From contig URDU01000011.1 of assembly GCA_900546625.1 (NCBI GenBank), positions 8,417 through 72,416 of the forward strand: DNA of 64,000 nt, in the 5' to 3' direction. The position numbers and the translations under genes were made by a program. Below are positions 62,658 to 64,000 of this stretch, one piece after another. Source of the stretch: an uncultured Lachnobacterium sp. (GTDB taxonomy: Bacteria > Bacillota > Clostridia > Lachnospirales > Lachnospiraceae). The notes beneath the pieces were generated by a model. That model did no database searches. It was not told the DNA's origin and saw only the letters and a program-made list of their open reading frames with translations. Position 1 is the first letter of the stretch, and each line of letters opens with the position of its first letter.

Positions 62658-64000
62658 ATGGTAGTACAACACAACATGCAGGCAGCAAATGCCAACAGAA
62701 TGCTCAACGTGACAACAAGCGCACAGTCAAAGAGCACAGAGAAGCTTTCATCAGGTTACAGAATTAACCGTGCAGCAGATGATGCAGCCGGACTTACAAT
62801 ATCTGAGAAGATGAGAAAGCAGATCAAGGGACTTGACAGAGCTTCAACAAATGCAGAGGATGGCGTTTCAGCAGTGCAGACAGCAGAAGGTGCCCTCACA
62901 GAGGTTCACTCAATGCTTCAGCGTATGAATGAGCTTGCAACACAGTCTGCAAACGGAACAAACTCTAACACAGATCGTAAAGCAATTCAGGACGAGATAG
63001 ATCAGCTTACAACAGAGATTGACCGTGTATCAGAGACAACAAAGTTCAACGAGACATACCTCTTAAAGGGTGATGGAGCAGAGAAAGAGCATAATGTAAA
63101 TGCACATGATGCAGGACTTGATGGTGTTACACTTACAGATAAGGGCGATAAAGTAGAGGTTACATTAAAAGAGCTTAAAGCTGGTGATAAGATTAGCATT
63201 GCAGGAAAGAACTATACAATTGGTGGTACATCTGACGATGTAGATACTCTTTTAAAAGCTGCAAATATTACTGGTGCCGATGGTGATAAAGTTACAATTA
63301 ATGGAACAGAATACACTTATTATGAGAATGCAGTTGGTGGAGATGCTCTTACTAATAAAGGATTTTATGCAACACAGCCAAAGGCTGCTGATAAGGCCTC
63401 AGCAAAACCAGACTATGCTGATCTTGATGCGATAAAAAATGCAAAGAATTCTACTATAACAGCTGGTGGAAAATCAGTTACAACGATGGGAAATGTAATA
63501 GATGGTGTAGATGATAAAGATTCTAGCGTCATTACAGCTAAAAAAGCATACATGTTAGAAACAGCAGAAATTCTTAAAGCTAGCGGTATCGGTGCTGATA
63601 AAGCACCAACAGCAACAGGTAATGATGCATTAGATGCTGCAACAAACAAGTTCAGCCTCACAAAAGGCAAAGTAAACTACAACGATGCTTTAAGCTTCAA
63701 CCTCCACGTAGGTGCAGATGCTGACATGACAAACAAGATTACAGTCAACATCGACTCAATGAACTCAGCAGGACTTGGAGTAAAGGGAATCAAGGCTGAT
63801 ACAGAGCAGGATGCTACATATGCAATCGATGCAATCGCAGATGCTATCTCAACAGTATCATCACAGCGTTCAGCACTCGGAGCTGTTCAGAACAGACTTG
63901 AGCATACAATCAACAACCTCGACAACGTAGTTGAGAATACTACATCAGCTGAGTCTCGTATCCGTGATACAGATATGGCTGAAGAGATGGTTAACTACAG
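62658..64000 (+). CDS. hag: Flagellin, partial (runs off the window end)
   Basis: The first 447 residues are present; the stop lies beyond 64000. The conserved N-terminal D0/D1 region (VVQHNMQAANANRMLNVTTS, SSGYRINRAADDAAGLTISE, MRKQIKGLDRASTNAEDG) is followed by a variable D2/D3 region (about 145-350) rich in Ala, Asp, Thr and Lys, and the returning C-terminal D1/D0 (IDAIADAISTVSSQRSALGA, QNRLEHTINNLDNVVENTT, ESRIRDTDMAEEMV). AAGGAGGATTATATT precedes the ATG. Codon use is of a highly expressed gene. Expression is probably controlled by CsrA and FliW through the leader. Confidence 0.97.
   Translation, partial: MVVQHNMQAANANRMLNVTTSAQSKSTEKLSSGYRINRAADDAAGLTISEKMRKQIKGLDRASTNAEDGVSAVQTAEGALTEVHSMLQRMNELATQSANGTNSNTDRKAIQDEIDQLTTEIDRVSETTKFNETYLLKGDGAEKEHNVNAHDAGLDGVTLTDKGDKVEVTLKELKAGDKISIAGKNYTIGGTSDDVDTLLKAANITGADGDKVTINGTEYTYYENAVGGDALTNKGFYATQPKAADKASAKPDYADLDAIKNAKNSTITAGGKSVTTMGNVIDGVDDKDSSVITAKKAYMLETAEILKASGIGADKAPTATGNDALDAATNKFSLTKGKVNYNDALSFNLHVGADADMTNKITVNIDSMNSAGLGVKGIKADTEQDATYAIDAIADAISTVSSQRSALGAVQNRLEHTINNLDNVVENTTSAESRIRDTDMAEEMVNY

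Noticed and set aside
62017..62660. Search for a plus-strand sigma-28 promoter of the flagellin or CsrA-like gene
   Set aside because: Only weak partial matches (for example GACGATCA near 62080 without TAAA at 15 bp) were found, so none is reported.

Overview
The window looks like a chromosome segment of a motile, anaerobic, low-GC Gram-positive of the Lachnospiraceae (Agathobacter/Eubacterium rectale or Roseburia type). The signs are an oxygen-sensitive two-subunit L-serine dehydratase, a small clostridial ferredoxin, an F-type ATP synthase with a sodium-type c subunit, a flagellar operon of flgM-flgN-flgK-flgK-flgL-fliW-csrA order, and strong AGGAGG ribosome binding sites. The genus is an inference from gene content and order; no search was run.

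Layout. 1-5.8 kb: sdaAB-sdaAA on the minus strand, flanked by accessory, partly decayed sequence (a 10-codon stub, an interrupted ORF, a GyrI-like fragment), then a nucleoside phosphorylase-like gene, a DUF3784 gene and a Fic gene with a 21-bp tandem repeat. 5.8-8.5 kb: minCDE, then a tetrahydrofolate riboswitch in front of the folate transporter folT. 8.5-14.3 kb: aminotransferase, cytidylate-kinase-like gene, APC permease, iron alcohol dehydrogenase and an XRE-cupin regulator, probably an amine or amino-acid utilisation set. 14.4-16.7 kb: ABC exporter and HAD-like protein. 16.7-23.7 kb: late flagellar operon behind a clear sigma-28 promoter. 23.8-27.9 kb: MerR-like regulator, ferredoxin, Sua5 fused to a phosphatase-like domain, upp, dCMP deaminase. 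28.0-35.3 kb: complete ATP synthase operon.

35.4-44.3 kb: AAA-ATPase/nuclease-like protein, a coiled-coil membrane protein, asnB, and a TetR-controlled ABC system of the FtsX/MacB type. 44.4-53.3 kb: chemoreceptor, acetyltransferase, then an accessory stretch with a two-gene unit ending in a 1012-residue WYL-like/SF1 helicase/DUF2726 protein, a yqxD stub, an Abi_2 (HEPN) gene behind a small structured leader RNA, a lone receiver domain and a Nudix hydrolase. 53.5-61.9 kb: fructan/fructose locus (double-length LacI regulator, ribose-type ABC importer, GH32 enzyme, fructokinase) with four repeated palindromic operators. 61.9-64.0 kb: a divergent CsrA paralogue directly upstream of a flagellin gene that runs off the window; the flagellin leader has a CsrA-type hairpin.

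How the parts work together. Flagellin output is probably set by sigma-28/FlgM, then at the translational level by FliW and CsrA, with the divergent CsrA-like protein next to flagellin as a possible extra player. Folate uptake is gated by an RNA that can hide the folT ribosome binding site. The best candidates for undescribed biology are the helicase two-gene unit, the Abi_2/leader RNA locus, the CsrA-like gene, and the LacI protein carrying a second binding domain.
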